Positions 18,292 to 28,275 are shown, numbered from the stretch's first letter. The stretch is DNA of 64,000 nucleotides from DATGPD01 sp031423015 (GCA_031423015.1 JANPER010000183.1:58833-122832), one strand, 5' to 3'. Program-made: numbers and translations. Notes: generated by a model not told the origin, from the sequence alone.

Positions 18292-19320
18292 CTACCGGCA
18301 GTGCGTCTTGATGAGCTGTTGCAACTTGGCCTGCACGCGCTCGTCGGGCTTGGCGCGCAGCAGCTCGCGGAAGTAGTCGCACGCGCCGCCACCCTCGATC
18401 TGCGCGATCGCGTCGAGGCAGTGATTCTGGAAGATCGGGTTGATGATCAACTCGGGCGGCGTGTCGAACAGTTTCTTGATGACCCGCACCGCGCGCGGCG
18501 CCTTGAGTTCTCCGAGGTAGCGCACGCAGGCCTGCACCGTCATCCGATCCTGGCCTTGTCGCGAGGCGACCATGATCAGGTGGTCCTCGAGGTTTGGCGC
18601 GCTGGACTTGACCAAGATGTCCACCAGGTTGAACAGCATCCGCATGGGCGGCGGTTGGATCTTGGCCGCGGCGTACTTCGCCTGCATCTCGACGGACATG
18701 CGCGTGCTGTCGATGCCTGAGGAAGACTCATAGGCGAGGATTTCTGCGAGGATGCTTGCGGTCCGCGCGCGGTCGAGTTCCAGCAGGCGTTCGGCGGCGA
18801 TCACGCGGATGCGACTGGTTACCGGAACTTCGAACCCACGGAGGCAGGCGGCGAGCAGGTCCTTGCCGCGCTCGGCGTCGACGCGACTCATGGCCAGCAA
18901 GAGCCAGCGAATCAGCTCGTCGTCCTTGCCGGGCTCGGACTTCTTGAACTCGCCGTGCAGCGGCCCGAAGGCGTCCTTGCCAATGTCGTCAAGGGCGCTG
19001 AGGATGTCGTCGACGCGTTCCTGGATCGGCGCAATCTCGCGCTGCGGCGTGGTCGACAAGTCGAGCAGTGGCGCCCAAAAGCGTAGCTGCTCGATCAACG
19101 CGGTGACCCCGAGCCCCTTGCTGCCGCGTTCGAAGCGAAAAAGTTGGACAGCGCGTTCGAGGCGCTCCTGGGCGCCGATGGCATCGGTGACCTTCGCGGT
19201 CAGCGCCGTCGAGCGTTGGCGCAGATCGAGCCATGCCAAGAGGGTAGCGGCTAGGGTGGACAGGGTGACAACGACGACGAAAGCGCGTCCGGCGCGGGTC
19301 TCTGGCATGACAACAGACAT
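18292..19320 (-). CDS. Membrane-anchored alpha-helical repeat protein, unknown function
   Basis: About 342 residues from the ATG at 19320; ATGs at 19308 and 19344 are equally possible and none has a clear ribosome site. One N-terminal membrane helix (FVVVVTLSTLAATLLAWL) is followed by helices, including a charged amphipathic segment and HEAT-like pairs in the second half (RIRVIAAERLLELDRARTASILAEIL; MTVQACVRYLGELKAPRAVRVIKKLF). The codon pattern upstream of 19344 is not protein-like, so the open frame there is ignored. It is convergent with the glycosyltransferase operon (83-base gap). Probably a periplasmic or membrane scaffold; no function assigned. Confidence 0.75.
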   Translation of the reverse strand: MSVVMPETRAGRAFVVVVTLSTLAATLLAWLDLRQRSTALTAKVTDAIGAQERLERAVQLFRFERGSKGLGVTALIEQLRFWAPLLDLSTTPQREIAPIQERVDDILSALDDIGKDAFGPLHGEFKKSEPGKDDELIRWLLLAMSRVDAERGKDLLAACLRGFEVPVTSRIRVIAAERLLELDRARTASILAEILAYESSSGIDSTRMSVEMQAKYAAAKIQPPPMRMLFNLVDILVKSSAPNLEDHLIMVASRQGQDRMTVQACVRYLGELKAPRAVRVIKKLFDTPPELIINPIFQNHCLDAIAQIEGGGACDYFRELLRAKPDERVQAKLQQLIKTHCR

Positions 19321-19729
19321 TAGCGGGGTGGGGGAGATCAGCATCGAGGCTCGCGTTGCTCGCCGCGCCTCGAGGTGGCCCGAACAGGCCACGAGGCGGG
19401 GTCCGAGCGCGAATTGGTGCGATCCCGAACACAGGAATGAGACTTTCCGCTCCCGGTCGAGCGACGGCCGGTGGTGATCGGCAAAAGCCTTGCTGGCAGC
19501 GCGGCGGCGTCGCGGAGGCGCCATCGGCGTCGGAGGGTCGGTGCCGTGGGTCATGAACCTCAGACAGGACGTTCCCCGGCATGGTTGTTGGTTTATGCTT
19601 CTCCGCCCGGTCCACATGGCGCTCGCCGCGCATCGTCGGCGCAGCGGGTATGTTTCCGCGGCGCCTGTCGGTACGTACCTGACGACGCCGATGCGGCCCC
19701 CAAAGTACGCCGTTCCTCCACGACCCAAG

Positions 19730-22381
19730 ATGCAGGTTCGAACCTTCCTTCTCCCTGCCTTCGCGGCTGCCCTCCTCGGACTATCGAGTTGCTCCTCGGG
19801 CAGCGGCCCGGCCTCTCTTGCTCAACCATCTTGTGATGATGGCAGCGGTGCAGGCGCCAGCGGCAATTCCTTTTGCGTGGTGGCGTGCAACCTGGGGTGC
19901 GGCGCTCTGGGCTGCGCGATCAGCGAGATCGCGCAGAACCAGCCGGTTACCTTCGAGTTCAACAAGCCGGTCGATCCGCAGTCGGTCAACTTCACCACCA
20001 TCCAGATCAAGACCGATACTGGCGAGGAGCCGGTGGGGCAGTTCTTGGTGAGTGGCAGCAGCGTGACCTTCGCTCCCGACATCCAGGAGGTTGGCAACAT
20101 CAGCTTCTTTGGTTTCAAGAACGGCGCGACATACTCGTTGCTGATCCGCAAGGGAGGGGGAAACACGCCCACCGTCCGTTCGACCTCCGGCCAGCCGGTG
20201 GAGCGCGACGTGTTGTGCAACCTGCGTGTGTCGCGGGGTATCGTCGACCTCGATAACGCCCCGCCGCGCGCCACCCTGGTGAGTCCATCGCGTCCTACCG
20301 ACGTGTCGCGCGATGTCCGGATCGTGCTCGAGTTCAGTGAGATTCTGGACCGAGCACCCTTTCAAGGCAGCTTCGACCAGCTGCCGGTGCGGTTTTTGGT
20401 TTGGCGCACGGTCGTCAACAACGGCGTCCGTGAGTGCGTCATCGACACCGCCAACGAAGTGCTGTTGCGCGGTGCGCTTCGCCTCGACCAGGATGCCACG
20501 CGCCGGATATCCGTCCTGACGTTGGTGCCGGGCACCCGGCTGCCGCCGGAGACCTGCATCGAGATTCAGGTGACGGCACGCGTCCGCGACGTCGCCGGTA
20601 CGTCGGCCCGTCCGCAGATCTTCCGCTTCACGATCGAGTCCGGGGCGCTCACGCCGCGGGTCATCGAAGAGCCGTTTCTCTCGCAACAGAGCCTCGACAC
20701 CGAACGCTCGGCCGGAGAGTGGTCTGGTGGCGATGTGATGCCGGCCCGGATCGGCGGTTCGGGTCGGCATGGCGACTTTGGCTTGCCCTTGCTCGAGAAC
20801 CTTGGCAGCGACGTCTACCTCTGGAATCTCGAGCGCCACGAGCTGGCCGGTGTGCGTGGGTTCATCATCCCTGGGAGTCAGACGATCAGCGGTGCGGACG
20901 AGTTGGTTTCCAACGGCGAGTTCCACTTCACAAGCATGGCGCTGCCGGAAGGCACGCGGATCAAGGTCATTGGCGCCAGCGCGCTGCGGCTGTTTGTGCG
21001 GGGTCGCTGTGAGATCCTGGGCACACTCGATCTTGCGGGTGCGTCGGTCGCGCCGAACTTTGCGGGACGCCCCGCCGGCCCGGTGAACTTGGCTGGGCAG
21101 GCGGGCGGCCGAGGTGGGGCTGGTGGCGGAGCGGGTGGCGATGGCGGTTCCCTTGAAGTCACGATGGGAACTGCGGCTAACCCCAACAAACCGCTGTTCA
21201 ACGGCAAGAACGGTGGCGCCGGTTCGGTGGACTCGCAGCACGGCTATTTGAGTCTGGCGCAGGATCGCGGTGGGAGGGCTTCGACTCAGTGGCCGGCTAG
21301 CGGCCTCAATTCGGCCATCGTTCCGACCTACATCGGCGTGATCTCGCAGATGGCGCCCACGGCTGGGAGTGGTGGTGGTTGGCTGACTCCCGGTGGCGAT
21401 GGTCTCAATCGGAGCATTCCGGCCGCGGTTCGCCAAGGCGACTTGCTCGGCGGCGGCGCTGTCCCCGCAGTAACTCTGTCGCCGCTCGGCCGAAGTTCCC
21501 TCGTGCACTTTCTGCTCGGCGGCGCTGGTGGCGGTGGCGGTGGTTCTCACACCTACTTCCGAGCGTTCGGCGAGCCATTCCTGTGGTGCGCTGGCGGCGG
21601 TGGCGGCGGTGGTGGCGGGGCGTTGCTGTTGCGCGTCGGCCGTGACTTGGTCACCGGTCCGGCCTCGCTGATCGACGTCAGCGGCGGTTCGGGCGCGACG
21701 AACACCTTGGTGGCATCGCTTGCCAATGGCCCGGCGACGCCCGGCGGCGGTGGTAGCGCCGGCACGGTGTTGATGCAGACCGGATCGAACTACCGAGTCG
21801 GTGGTTTGATGCGCGCTCTTGGCGGGGCTGGTGGCTCCGCGTTCTACCAATACCAAGTCGTCGGCGGTGATCGTCTCGACCTTCTGGCTGGCAACGGCGC
21901 GGCCGGATACGTGCGCGTGGAGGCCTTGGTTGCGCCGCTGCCGGTCAACCTCGGTCAAGTGCAGCCGCCAGCGACGGCTGCGAACGTGGGGGCCCTCACT
22001 GACCGGGACCGCGTGGTTGGGTTGCAGTCGCGGTTCGCCGGTTTGACCGATGTGTTCCCGCCGGTCTGGACCGCTTATGAACTCACCGCCGAGATCGATG
22101 GCGCGACGGTGGTCTATAGCGATGACCCCGCGCGCGGCAGTGGCCGCCGAGCCATACCGTTTGACTCGCCCCTGGGCCTGGTGGTGCAAGGCACTCGTGA
22201 GTCGGGCAGCGGTCCGGCGCCAACGACGCGGCCGTGGCGTCAATTCGTTGGCCGCTTCGATGGTGGAGTCAACAACCTCAACGAGGACACTGCCACCTAC
22301 ATTCGCTTCCAACTGATTTTCAACTACGACCGCGCGACCACGATTCGCGTGCTCAGTCTCAAGTTCCACTACCAGAACTGA
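19730..22381 (+). CDS. Ig-like, glycine-rich surface lipoprotein (paralogue 1)
   Basis: 883 residues from the ATG at 19730; an ATG at 19691 is also in frame. Lipobox LSSC (Cys21). A conserved cysteine motif CxxxCNLGCxxxxC spans residues 49-62 and leads into an Ig-like domain (IAQNQPVTFEFNKPVDP). A second Ig-like domain follows near 185-300 (VSRDVRIVLEFSEILD). Residues about 440-530 hold the IPGSQTI...ILGTLDLAGA beta region, then a region very rich in Gly (to about residue 720; runs such as GGAGGGGGG). The C-terminus (YIRFQLIFNYD) matches the proteins at 1-1746 and 22483-25056. Likely a large exported beta-helix or sandwich protein; ligand unknown. Next gene is a tandem paralogue. Confidence 0.85.
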   Translation: MQVRTFLLPAFAAALLGLSSCSSGSGPASLAQPSCDDGSGAGASGNSFCVVACNLGCGALGCAISEIAQNQPVTFEFNKPVDPQSVNFTTIQIKTDTGEEPVGQFLVSGSSVTFAPDIQEVGNISFFGFKNGATYSLLIRKGGGNTPTVRSTSGQPVERDVLCNLRVSRGIVDLDNAPPRATLVSPSRPTDVSRDVRIVLEFSEILDRAPFQGSFDQLPVRFLVWRTVVNNGVRECVIDTANEVLLRGALRLDQDATRRISVLTLVPGTRLPPETCIEIQVTARVRDVAGTSARPQIFRFTIESGALTPRVIEEPFLSQQSLDTERSAGEWSGGDVMPARIGGSGRHGDFGLPLLENLGSDVYLWNLERHELAGVRGFIIPGSQTISGADELVSNGEFHFTSMALPEGTRIKVIGASALRLFVRGRCEILGTLDLAGASVAPNFAGRPAGPVNLAGQAGGRGGAGGGAGGDGGSLEVTMGTAANPNKPLFNGKNGGAGSVDSQHGYLSLAQDRGGRASTQWPASGLNSAIVPTYIGVISQMAPTAGSGGGWLTPGGDGLNRSIPAAVRQGDLLGGGAVPAVTLSPLGRSSLVHFLLGGAGGGGGGSHTYFRAFGEPFLWCAGGGGGGGGGALLLRVGRDLVTGPASLIDVSGGSGATNTLVASLANGPATPGGGGSAGTVLMQTGSNYRVGGLMRALGGAGGSAFYQYQVVGGDRLDLLAGNGAAGYVRVEALVAPLPVNLGQVQPPATAANVGALTDRDRVVGLQSRFAGLTDVFPPVWTAYELTAEIDGATVVYSDDPARGSGRRAIPFDSPLGLVVQGTRESGSGPAPTTRPWRQFVGRFDGGVNNLNEDTATYIRFQLIFNYDRATTIRVLSLKFHYQN

Positions 22382-22482
22382 CCCGCAGGAGGTCGCGCGA
22401 CACGTGTCTGCGCCGCCTCCGGAGGTCACGCCGGTACCTTGCTCATTTGTCTTTCTCGATTTCCTCGCCCTCCGCACTCGTC

Positions 22483-25056
22483 ATGCAGATTCGCCCTGTT
22501 CGCCTCGCGACTTCGTCTGCCGCTCTCGTCTTGTTGCTCGCTGCATGCAGTGGGGGCAGCGCTACGACCGGGAGCGCTTTTTCGTCACGTTGCACGGCGA
22601 GCAGCACCAAGTTCTGCCTCGTGTCGTGCAACCTGGGCTGTTCCAACACCGCGTGCAGCGTGTCGCAGATTGCGCAGAACCAGCCGATCTCGCTGACCTT
22701 CAGCCAGCCAGTCGATCCGACTTCGATCGACACGGCGTCGGTGCTCCTACGGACGCAATCGGGTGAGCCGCCGATCGGCGACCTTTTCGTCAGCGGCTCG
22801 ACGATCACGTTCCAACCCAAGATCGAGATCCTAGGCGGCGCGACCTTCTTCGGCTTCCGTGCCAACGAGACATACATCCTGACGTTGCCAGCCGGCGCCC
22901 AAAGCGGCTCCTCGCTGCGCGCGACTTCCGGCGAAGCCCTAGGCGCCCAGGTGTCGTGCCAACTGGTTGTCAGCCGCGGCATCATCGACCTCGACAATGA
23001 GCCGCCCAAGCCCACGTTGGTGTCGCCAACAATGCCGGACAACGTGAGTCGTGGCGTGACCATCGTCATCGAGTTCAGCGAGTTCATCGACGGGGCGCCG
23101 TTCGCCGGCAGCGGCGAAGGTAGTCCCATCGAGTTCGGTGTCAGTCGAGGCGTGGTGAGCGGCGCGACCGCGGTTTGCTCGGAGACCGCGCAAGCCGTGC
23201 CATTGCCGGGCGTGCCGCAGGTGGTGCTCGATCGCGTCCGCAACGTCTCGGTCGTTTCGTTTCGTCCAAGTGTGCAGCTTGCGGGTCATACCTGCATTGA
23301 AGTGCGGGTGACCAACCGTGTGCGGGACTTGTCGGGTCGGGCTGCCGAGCCGCTCACCTACAAGTTCGTCACCGAGCCGGCGCCGCCAGAGGAGCTGTCC
23401 GTTGTCGAGGAGTTCGACAATGACAACCGACTCGACCGAGGGGCGTCATCGACCGTCTGGGCGGCCGGACTAGCCCAGCCAGGGATGATCGGCGGCTCGG
23501 GTCAGCTCGGTGACTTCAACCCGAACAACGGGCTCGAGATCGGCGGAGGCATCCGCCTCTGGGACTTGGATACGCCAGGTGGAATCTCCATTCCGGCGAC
23601 GCAGACTCTGACCGCGCGCGAAGAGCGCGTCACGGACGGGCAGTTCGAGTTCACGACCTTCCGTGTGCCCGCTGGCGTCACAGTCCGCTTCGGCGGCGCC
23701 ACGGTGCCGCGCATTCGGGTGCGCGGCGAGGTGGTCATCCTCGGTACGATCGATCTTGCTGGCGCGGCGGTGGGGCAACTTGCCAACTCGCTGGTCATCA
23801 ATGGTCAACCCGGCGGACTTGGGGGCGCGGGCGGTGGGCGTGGTGGCAATGGGGCGAATGCGTCGGTTGGCGGCGCAGCCGGCTTCCATGGGTTGCCCGG
23901 GCAGGACGTGCGCGTTCCGGCTACCCATGCCTACGCGGGCAACGTCACCGGGACCGGCGGGCGGGGTGGTTTCCAGTACCCGGTTGATCGCGCCGGTATC
24001 ACGCACAACTACCTGACCCAGTGTAGCCAGGTGGCTGCTGGTGGCAGCGGCGGCGGTTTCTTCACCGCGGGGAGCCGGGGTGTCGCACTGCGGTCGCCCT
24101 CGACCCCGGTCGAGCTCGGTCAGCCAGTCGACGGTGGAGTCGCGTTCAATCTGTTCCCTGTTCCTGCCGGCGTGGCGTCGATCGACCACTTCTTGGTTGG
24201 CGGCTCCGGCGGTGGTGGCGGGGGCTCGAGCATCTTCGGTCACCGCGTGCCAGCGCCCGAGCTATGGCGCGTCGGCTGCGGCGGTAGCGGTGGTGGTGGC
24301 GCGATCGCGATTCGCGCCGGCGGTACGATTCAGCTTTCCACGGCGGTCGGGCCGTCGATCAATGTGCGCGGCGGCGATGCGTTCGTGCCGTATCTGCATC
24401 AGTTGCAGGGACCGCCCGCGCCCGGCGGCGGTGGATCCGGGGGTTCGATCTTGTTGCAGTCCGCTGCTGGGATCTTGGCGCCGGGCATCATCGATCTTCG
24501 CGGCGGTCTTGGCGTCTACGTTCAGCCCGGCACGACTCAGGGCCTCTTCATCGAATCGCGCGGCGGCGATGGCGCGCCGGGCTTCGTCCGTGCCGAGGTC
24601 CCAGGTACGCCTTCGCCGAGCATCCTGCAGAACGTGCGCCCTGCGGTCGACCCGCGCATGGTCGGCACATTGACTGACACCGACGGCCGCACCGGCTTCC
24701 TTACCAAGTGGTATGGGACCGCTCAGATCTTCCCACCTCGCTTCAAGCGGTACGAGGTCGAGGCTGTCATCGGCGGCAACACAGTGATCTTCAGCGATGA
24801 CCCAACCCGTGGTGTGTGGGCGCCCATCGGCGGGGGCACTCCGATTGAAGTGCTCTTCCAAGGCGGCGATGTCGATTCGCGCGATGGCAGTTTGGTGGGA
24901 ACGCCCAGTGCATGGAGTTCCACCGTCGGCTCGCACCAGGGTCAGCCTGGCATCACCAACGAGCGCCAAGGTGCCGACGGATTCCGCTTCACCTTGATCT
25001 TCAACCAACGCACCGGAGTCACCGTGCGCAAGGTCAGCGTCTTCTTCCAGAGCTGA
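22483..25056 (+). CDS. Ig-like, glycine-rich surface lipoprotein (paralogue 2)
   Basis: 857 residues from the ATG at 22483. The same architecture as the gene before it: lipobox LAAC (Cys22), CxxxCNLGCxxxxC (45-58, identical Cys spacing), IAQNQPISLTFSQPVDP, a second Ig-like domain with VSRGVTIVIEFSEFIDG, a VRGEVVILGTIDLAGAAV region, Gly-rich stretches (GGAGGGRGGNG) and a closing FRFTLIFNQ strand. The two proteins are clearly paralogues, with conserved domain boundaries but substantial divergence, so the duplication is not recent. The 101-base gap between them lacks a clear promoter. Function unknown; probably cell-surface. Confidence 0.85.
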   Translation: MQIRPVRLATSSAALVLLLAACSGGSATTGSAFSSRCTASSTKFCLVSCNLGCSNTACSVSQIAQNQPISLTFSQPVDPTSIDTASVLLRTQSGEPPIGDLFVSGSTITFQPKIEILGGATFFGFRANETYILTLPAGAQSGSSLRATSGEALGAQVSCQLVVSRGIIDLDNEPPKPTLVSPTMPDNVSRGVTIVIEFSEFIDGAPFAGSGEGSPIEFGVSRGVVSGATAVCSETAQAVPLPGVPQVVLDRVRNVSVVSFRPSVQLAGHTCIEVRVTNRVRDLSGRAAEPLTYKFVTEPAPPEELSVVEEFDNDNRLDRGASSTVWAAGLAQPGMIGGSGQLGDFNPNNGLEIGGGIRLWDLDTPGGISIPATQTLTAREERVTDGQFEFTTFRVPAGVTVRFGGATVPRIRVRGEVVILGTIDLAGAAVGQLANSLVINGQPGGLGGAGGGRGGNGANASVGGAAGFHGLPGQDVRVPATHAYAGNVTGTGGRGGFQYPVDRAGITHNYLTQCSQVAAGGSGGGFFTAGSRGVALRSPSTPVELGQPVDGGVAFNLFPVPAGVASIDHFLVGGSGGGGGGSSIFGHRVPAPELWRVGCGGSGGGGAIAIRAGGTIQLSTAVGPSINVRGGDAFVPYLHQLQGPPAPGGGGSGGSILLQSAAGILAPGIIDLRGGLGVYVQPGTTQGLFIESRGGDGAPGFVRAEVPGTPSPSILQNVRPAVDPRMVGTLTDTDGRTGFLTKWYGTAQIFPPRFKRYEVEAVIGGNTVIFSDDPTRGVWAPIGGGTPIEVLFQGGDVDSRDGSLVGTPSAWSSTVGSHQGQPGITNERQGADGFRFTLIFNQRTGVTVRKVSVFFQS

Positions 25057-25143
25057 CGGCTGGACCAGAATCGCTGCGCCGGCGCCGGGCGTCTAGGGCG
25101 GGTCGATTCTTGCTCACGGTCTCCGACCGCCGTTTATGGCGGG

Positions 25144-26334
25144 GTGCCCGTCGTGTTGCGCGCGCGGCACGTATGGCTTGGCCCTGGCCAGGTGCTGTCG
25201 CCCGGCGAAGTCAGCCTCGATGCCGACGGATGCGTCGTCAGCGTGCGGCCAGCCCGCCGCAAGGGCCGCACTGCACCGTGGCTGCTGGTGCCTGGACTCG
25301 TCAATGCACACGTCCACCTTCAGGTGCCGAGCCTTGCTGCGGCGCCGACTGACTTCGTCGCCTGGGTGCGGGCGGTCATCGCTTGGCGTCGGCGCCCTGA
25401 ATCGATCAGTCGCTCCAAACGACGGACACAGGCGTCCATCGCTGAGTTGCTCCGTAGCGGCTGCACAGCTGTGGGCGAGATCGACTCACTTGGCACGAGT
25501 CCCGCGGCGCTGCGCGATGCGGCCATCGCGGGCCGCTGCTATCAGGAACTGCTCGGCTTCGACCTCACTCCCGGCGCCGCCCGCGCGCTGGTCGCAGCTC
25601 GGCAGGTGCGCGGAAGTGCGTCTTGTGCCGCCGGCCTGTCACCGCACGCGCCGTACTCGTGCTCGATCGCGCTGCTGCGGGCGGCTCGTCGGGCGACGCC
25701 GTTCCTGACGGTGCATGTTGCCGAGATCGCGGCAGAGCTCGAACTGCTGCAGGCGGGTGCGGGCCCGTTGCGCACGCTCCTCGAGGAACTTGGCCGCTGG
25801 CCGCGTTCCCATCGACCGCCGCGGTGCACGCCAGTCGAGTGGTTGCAGGCGGGTGGGGCGCTCGGACCACGCTCGCTCCTAGTTCACCTGCAGGAGGCAA
25901 CGCAGAATGACATCGAATTGGTGCGCCGCAGCCGCGCCAAGGTGGCTGTTTGCCCGCCGACGATCTTGTTCTTTGGCCGTCGGGCCCCGGATGTGACAGC
26001 CTGGATGCGGCGTGGCCTGCGCGTCGCGCTGGGCACCGACTCGCGCGCCAGCAGTCGACGGCCGCTCTCGATGTGCGATGCGATGGCGGACGCGCGGCGC
26101 TTGTGGCCTGGCTTGTCGCCGCACACCGTGCTGGCGATGGCAACTTCGCACGCCGCCGCCGCCATTGGCCGTCCATCGCTTGGGCGCATCGCGCCAGGGG
26201 GGCGTGGTGACCTGTGTGCCTTCGCATTGACCGGGGGCTCACGGCTCGCCGACTCAGTCGACGCCGCGACCGCGGGCGCGTTGCCGGTGTGCGGCACCTG
26301 GCTGCGGGGCCACCGCGTGTTCGGGACGCATTGA
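25144..26334 (+). CDS. Amidohydrolase (TRZ/ATZ-chlorohydrolase-like)
   Basis: 396 residues from a GTG. Metal ligands of the amidohydrolase barrel are visible: HVH in VPGLVNAHVHLQ (His56, His58), His in FLTVHVAEIAAE, His in LLVHLQEA and Asp in LGTDSRAS. The small flanking beta domain is at both ends (SLDADGCVVSVRPARR; GRIAPGGRGDLCAFAL). Closest in pattern to cytosine/adenosine/SAH deaminases and MqnX-type aminodeoxyfutalosine deaminase, all of which use a mononuclear metal to deaminate heterocycles. The glutamate after the second His (HVAE) fits a deaminase. The substrate cannot be read from the sequence, and no partner menaquinone gene is in the window. Confidence 0.85.
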   Translation: MPVVLRARHVWLGPGQVLSPGEVSLDADGCVVSVRPARRKGRTAPWLLVPGLVNAHVHLQVPSLAAAPTDFVAWVRAVIAWRRRPESISRSKRRTQASIAELLRSGCTAVGEIDSLGTSPAALRDAAIAGRCYQELLGFDLTPGAARALVAARQVRGSASCAAGLSPHAPYSCSIALLRAARRATPFLTVHVAEIAAELELLQAGAGPLRTLLEELGRWPRSHRPPRCTPVEWLQAGGALGPRSLLVHLQEATQNDIELVRRSRAKVAVCPPTILFFGRRAPDVTAWMRRGLRVALGTDSRASSRRPLSMCDAMADARRLWPGLSPHTVLAMATSHAAAAIGRPSLGRIAPGGRGDLCAFALTGGSRLADSVDAATAGALPVCGTWLRGHRVFGTH

Positions 26335-26536
26335 GTCAAAACGTCGCCAAGGGATGCCTGCGTGGCGCCGCGCTGCCAAAGGACGGCCGTTGCCTCGCGC
26401 ACCGCCCGCAGCCGCCGGCACCGCCGGGGAGGATTCGGCGGAGTCGAAAGCGAAGTGCCGGTTGGGCAGCAAAGCGATGCGTGCGCGACCGCTGCCCATG
26501 GCCTAGCATCGCCGGGCTACGCGAGCCCAGCCGCCG

Positions 26537-27526
26537 ATGAATGCAATTCTCGAACTCCTACGCACCCGCCAATCGTTTTGGTTGAGCGGGCACGAGAACC
26601 CTGACGGTGACTGCATCGGGTCGCAGATTGCGCTCTACCACCTGTTGCGCCAGCTCGGCAAGCAGGTCGTCATTCTCAACCCCGATCCGCCCGCGCCGAG
26701 CCTGGACTTCGTCACCCGCCAGACGCCGTTCTCGGCCTTTAGCAACGACACGGCCGTGCCCGCTGCCGAGGTGTTGGTCTTGCTCGACTGTGCGTGGCTC
26801 ACCCGTCTGGGGCCGCTCACCCAGGTGGTTCGTGGCAAGCGACCGCCGGTGGTCGCCGTGCTGGATCACCACGTCGGAAGCGACCGTGGCGACGGCGATG
26901 TGTGCTACGTCGACCCAGCCGCGCCCTCGACGGGCACGCTGGTCTACCGCCTCTACCGTGCCCTGGGACAGACGTTGCCTCTGGTCGCCGCCGAGGGCGT
27001 GTTCTTGTCCTTGGTGTCCGACACCGGCTGGTTTCGCTATTCGAACACCAACGCCGAAGTGCTCGCCACGGCTGCGGCGATGCTGGAAGTCGGCGTCGAC
27101 AGTGCGCGCATGTACGACCTGATCAACCGCCGCAATCACCCCGACTGCGTGCCGCTGCTCGCGCAGGGCTTGCTCCGTCAGGAGCGCTCGTCGGATGGGC
27201 GCTACGCCTTCAGCGTGCTCGATCGCAGCACCATGGACCATGGCAAGCGGGTGGGGTTCGACAGCGATGGCGTGATGGAGCCGCTGCGCTCGGTGCAAGG
27301 CACCGAGGTCGTGGCTCTGTTCAAGGAGCTCAGCTCCAGCCTGGTCAAGCTCTCGCTGCGCGCGGTGAATGACATCGATGTGCAGGCGATCGCGGCGGAG
27401 TTCGGCGGCGGTGGCCACAAGAAGGCCGCGGGTGCCCAGCTCCGCTTTCCGTTGAGCGAGGCCATCGCGCAGGTGCGGGCCAAGGTCGAGCGCGCGCTGG
27501 CGGTGGCGAGCCCCAAACTCACGTGA
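26537..27526 (+). CDS. nrnA: DHH-family phosphoesterase, NrnA type
   Basis: 329 residues. DHH domain motifs: SGHENPDGDCIGS (18-30), Asp84 (LLDCAW), the DHH triad (110-112) and SDTGWFRYSNT; the C-terminal DHHA1 domain ends with GGGGHKKAAG near 295. Family members degrade nanoRNA and pAp (oligoribonuclease/3'-phosphoadenosine phosphatase) with Mn2+ in the cytoplasm. Its stop overlaps the GTG of the next gene, which is another phosphoesterase. A separate exopolyphosphatase role is less likely given the length and motif set. Confidence 0.9.
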   Translation: MNAILELLRTRQSFWLSGHENPDGDCIGSQIALYHLLRQLGKQVVILNPDPPAPSLDFVTRQTPFSAFSNDTAVPAAEVLVLLDCAWLTRLGPLTQVVRGKRPPVVAVLDHHVGSDRGDGDVCYVDPAAPSTGTLVYRLYRALGQTLPLVAAEGVFLSLVSDTGWFRYSNTNAEVLATAAAMLEVGVDSARMYDLINRRNHPDCVPLLAQGLLRQERSSDGRYAFSVLDRSTMDHGKRVGFDSDGVMEPLRSVQGTEVVALFKELSSSLVKLSLRAVNDIDVQAIAAEFGGGGHKKAAGAQLRFPLSEAIAQVRAKVERALAVASPKLT

Positions 27527-28275
27527 CCTCGTTCGCGCTCATCTCCGACATCCACAGCAACATCGAGGCGCTGAACGCGGTGTTCCAGCGCATCGACGAG
27601 CTGGGGGTTCGCGACGTGATGTGTCTGGGCGACATCGTCGGCTACGGCGCCGACCCCGAGCCGTGCCTCCGCCTGGTGATGGAGCGCTGCCGCTGGACCA
27701 TCATGGGCAACCATGACTGGGGGTTGTTCAACAGCCTGGAGGAGTTCAACCCGCTGGCGCGCGAGGCCCTGCTCTACACGCGCAAGAAGCTGAAGCCCAG
27801 CCTGTGGCATCCGCGCCGCAAGGCGATGTGGGACTTCCTGCAAGCCCTACCGGAACGGCGCGAGGAGAACGGCTTCGTGTTCGTGCACGGCTCGCCGCGT
27901 CACCCCATCATGGAGTATGTGCTGAAGAGCGACGGGTTTCTCGAGCCCGACAAGATGGTGGCGATCTTCGCGCTCATCGATCGGCCGTGCTTCGTCGGGC
28001 ACACCCATTGGCCGGGCGTGCACCGCGCCGACTATCGCTTCACGCAGGCCACCGATGAGCAGCGCGTGTTCAAGCTCGACAACGAGCCGATGATCGTGAA
28101 CATCGGCAGCGTTGGCCAGCCGCGGGACGGCGACCCGCGCGCGTCGTTCGGGGTGGTGCGCGACGGACACGTCGAGATCCACCGCGTCGTCTACGACTTC
28201 CGTCCGACCCAGGCCAAGATCCTGGCGGCGCGCTTGCACCCGGCGTTGGCTGAACGATTGGCGCGCGGCAGATGA
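27523..28275 (+). CDS. Calcineurin-like metallophosphoesterase (YfcE/MJ0936-like)
   Basis: 250 residues from a GTG that overlaps the nrnA stop. Dinuclear metal-site motifs: ISDIHSN (Asp9, His11), CLGDIVGYG (Asp37), MGNHD (61-65), HGSPRHP (about 124) and FVGHTH (about 160). Small soluble enzymes of this group hydrolyse phosphodiesters, with diverse substrates such as cAMP or nucleotides. Genomic coupling to nrnA suggests a nucleotide or RNA-turnover role, but the substrate is unproven. Followed by cutA with a 4-base overlap. Confidence 0.9.
   Translation: MTSFALISDIHSNIEALNAVFQRIDELGVRDVMCLGDIVGYGADPEPCLRLVMERCRWTIMGNHDWGLFNSLEEFNPLAREALLYTRKKLKPSLWHPRRKAMWDFLQALPERREENGFVFVHGSPRHPIMEYVLKSDGFLEPDKMVAIFALIDRPCFVGHTHWPGVHRADYRFTQATDEQRVFKLDNEPMIVNIGSVGQPRDGDPRASFGVVRDGHVEIHRVVYDFRPTQAKILAARLHPALAERLARGR

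Noticed and set aside
21090..21760. Repeated GGTGGCGG-like sequence considered as a CRISPR array or tandem repeat
   Set aside because: Irregular spacing with no constant repeat or spacer; it simply encodes poly-glycine in the lipoprotein.
19781..22477. An 898-codon open frame antisense to the first glycine-rich lipoprotein
   Set aside because: It mirrors the GC-biased codons of a gene with clear signal peptide and domain structure; the translation is Arg/His/Thr-rich and matches no protein pattern.
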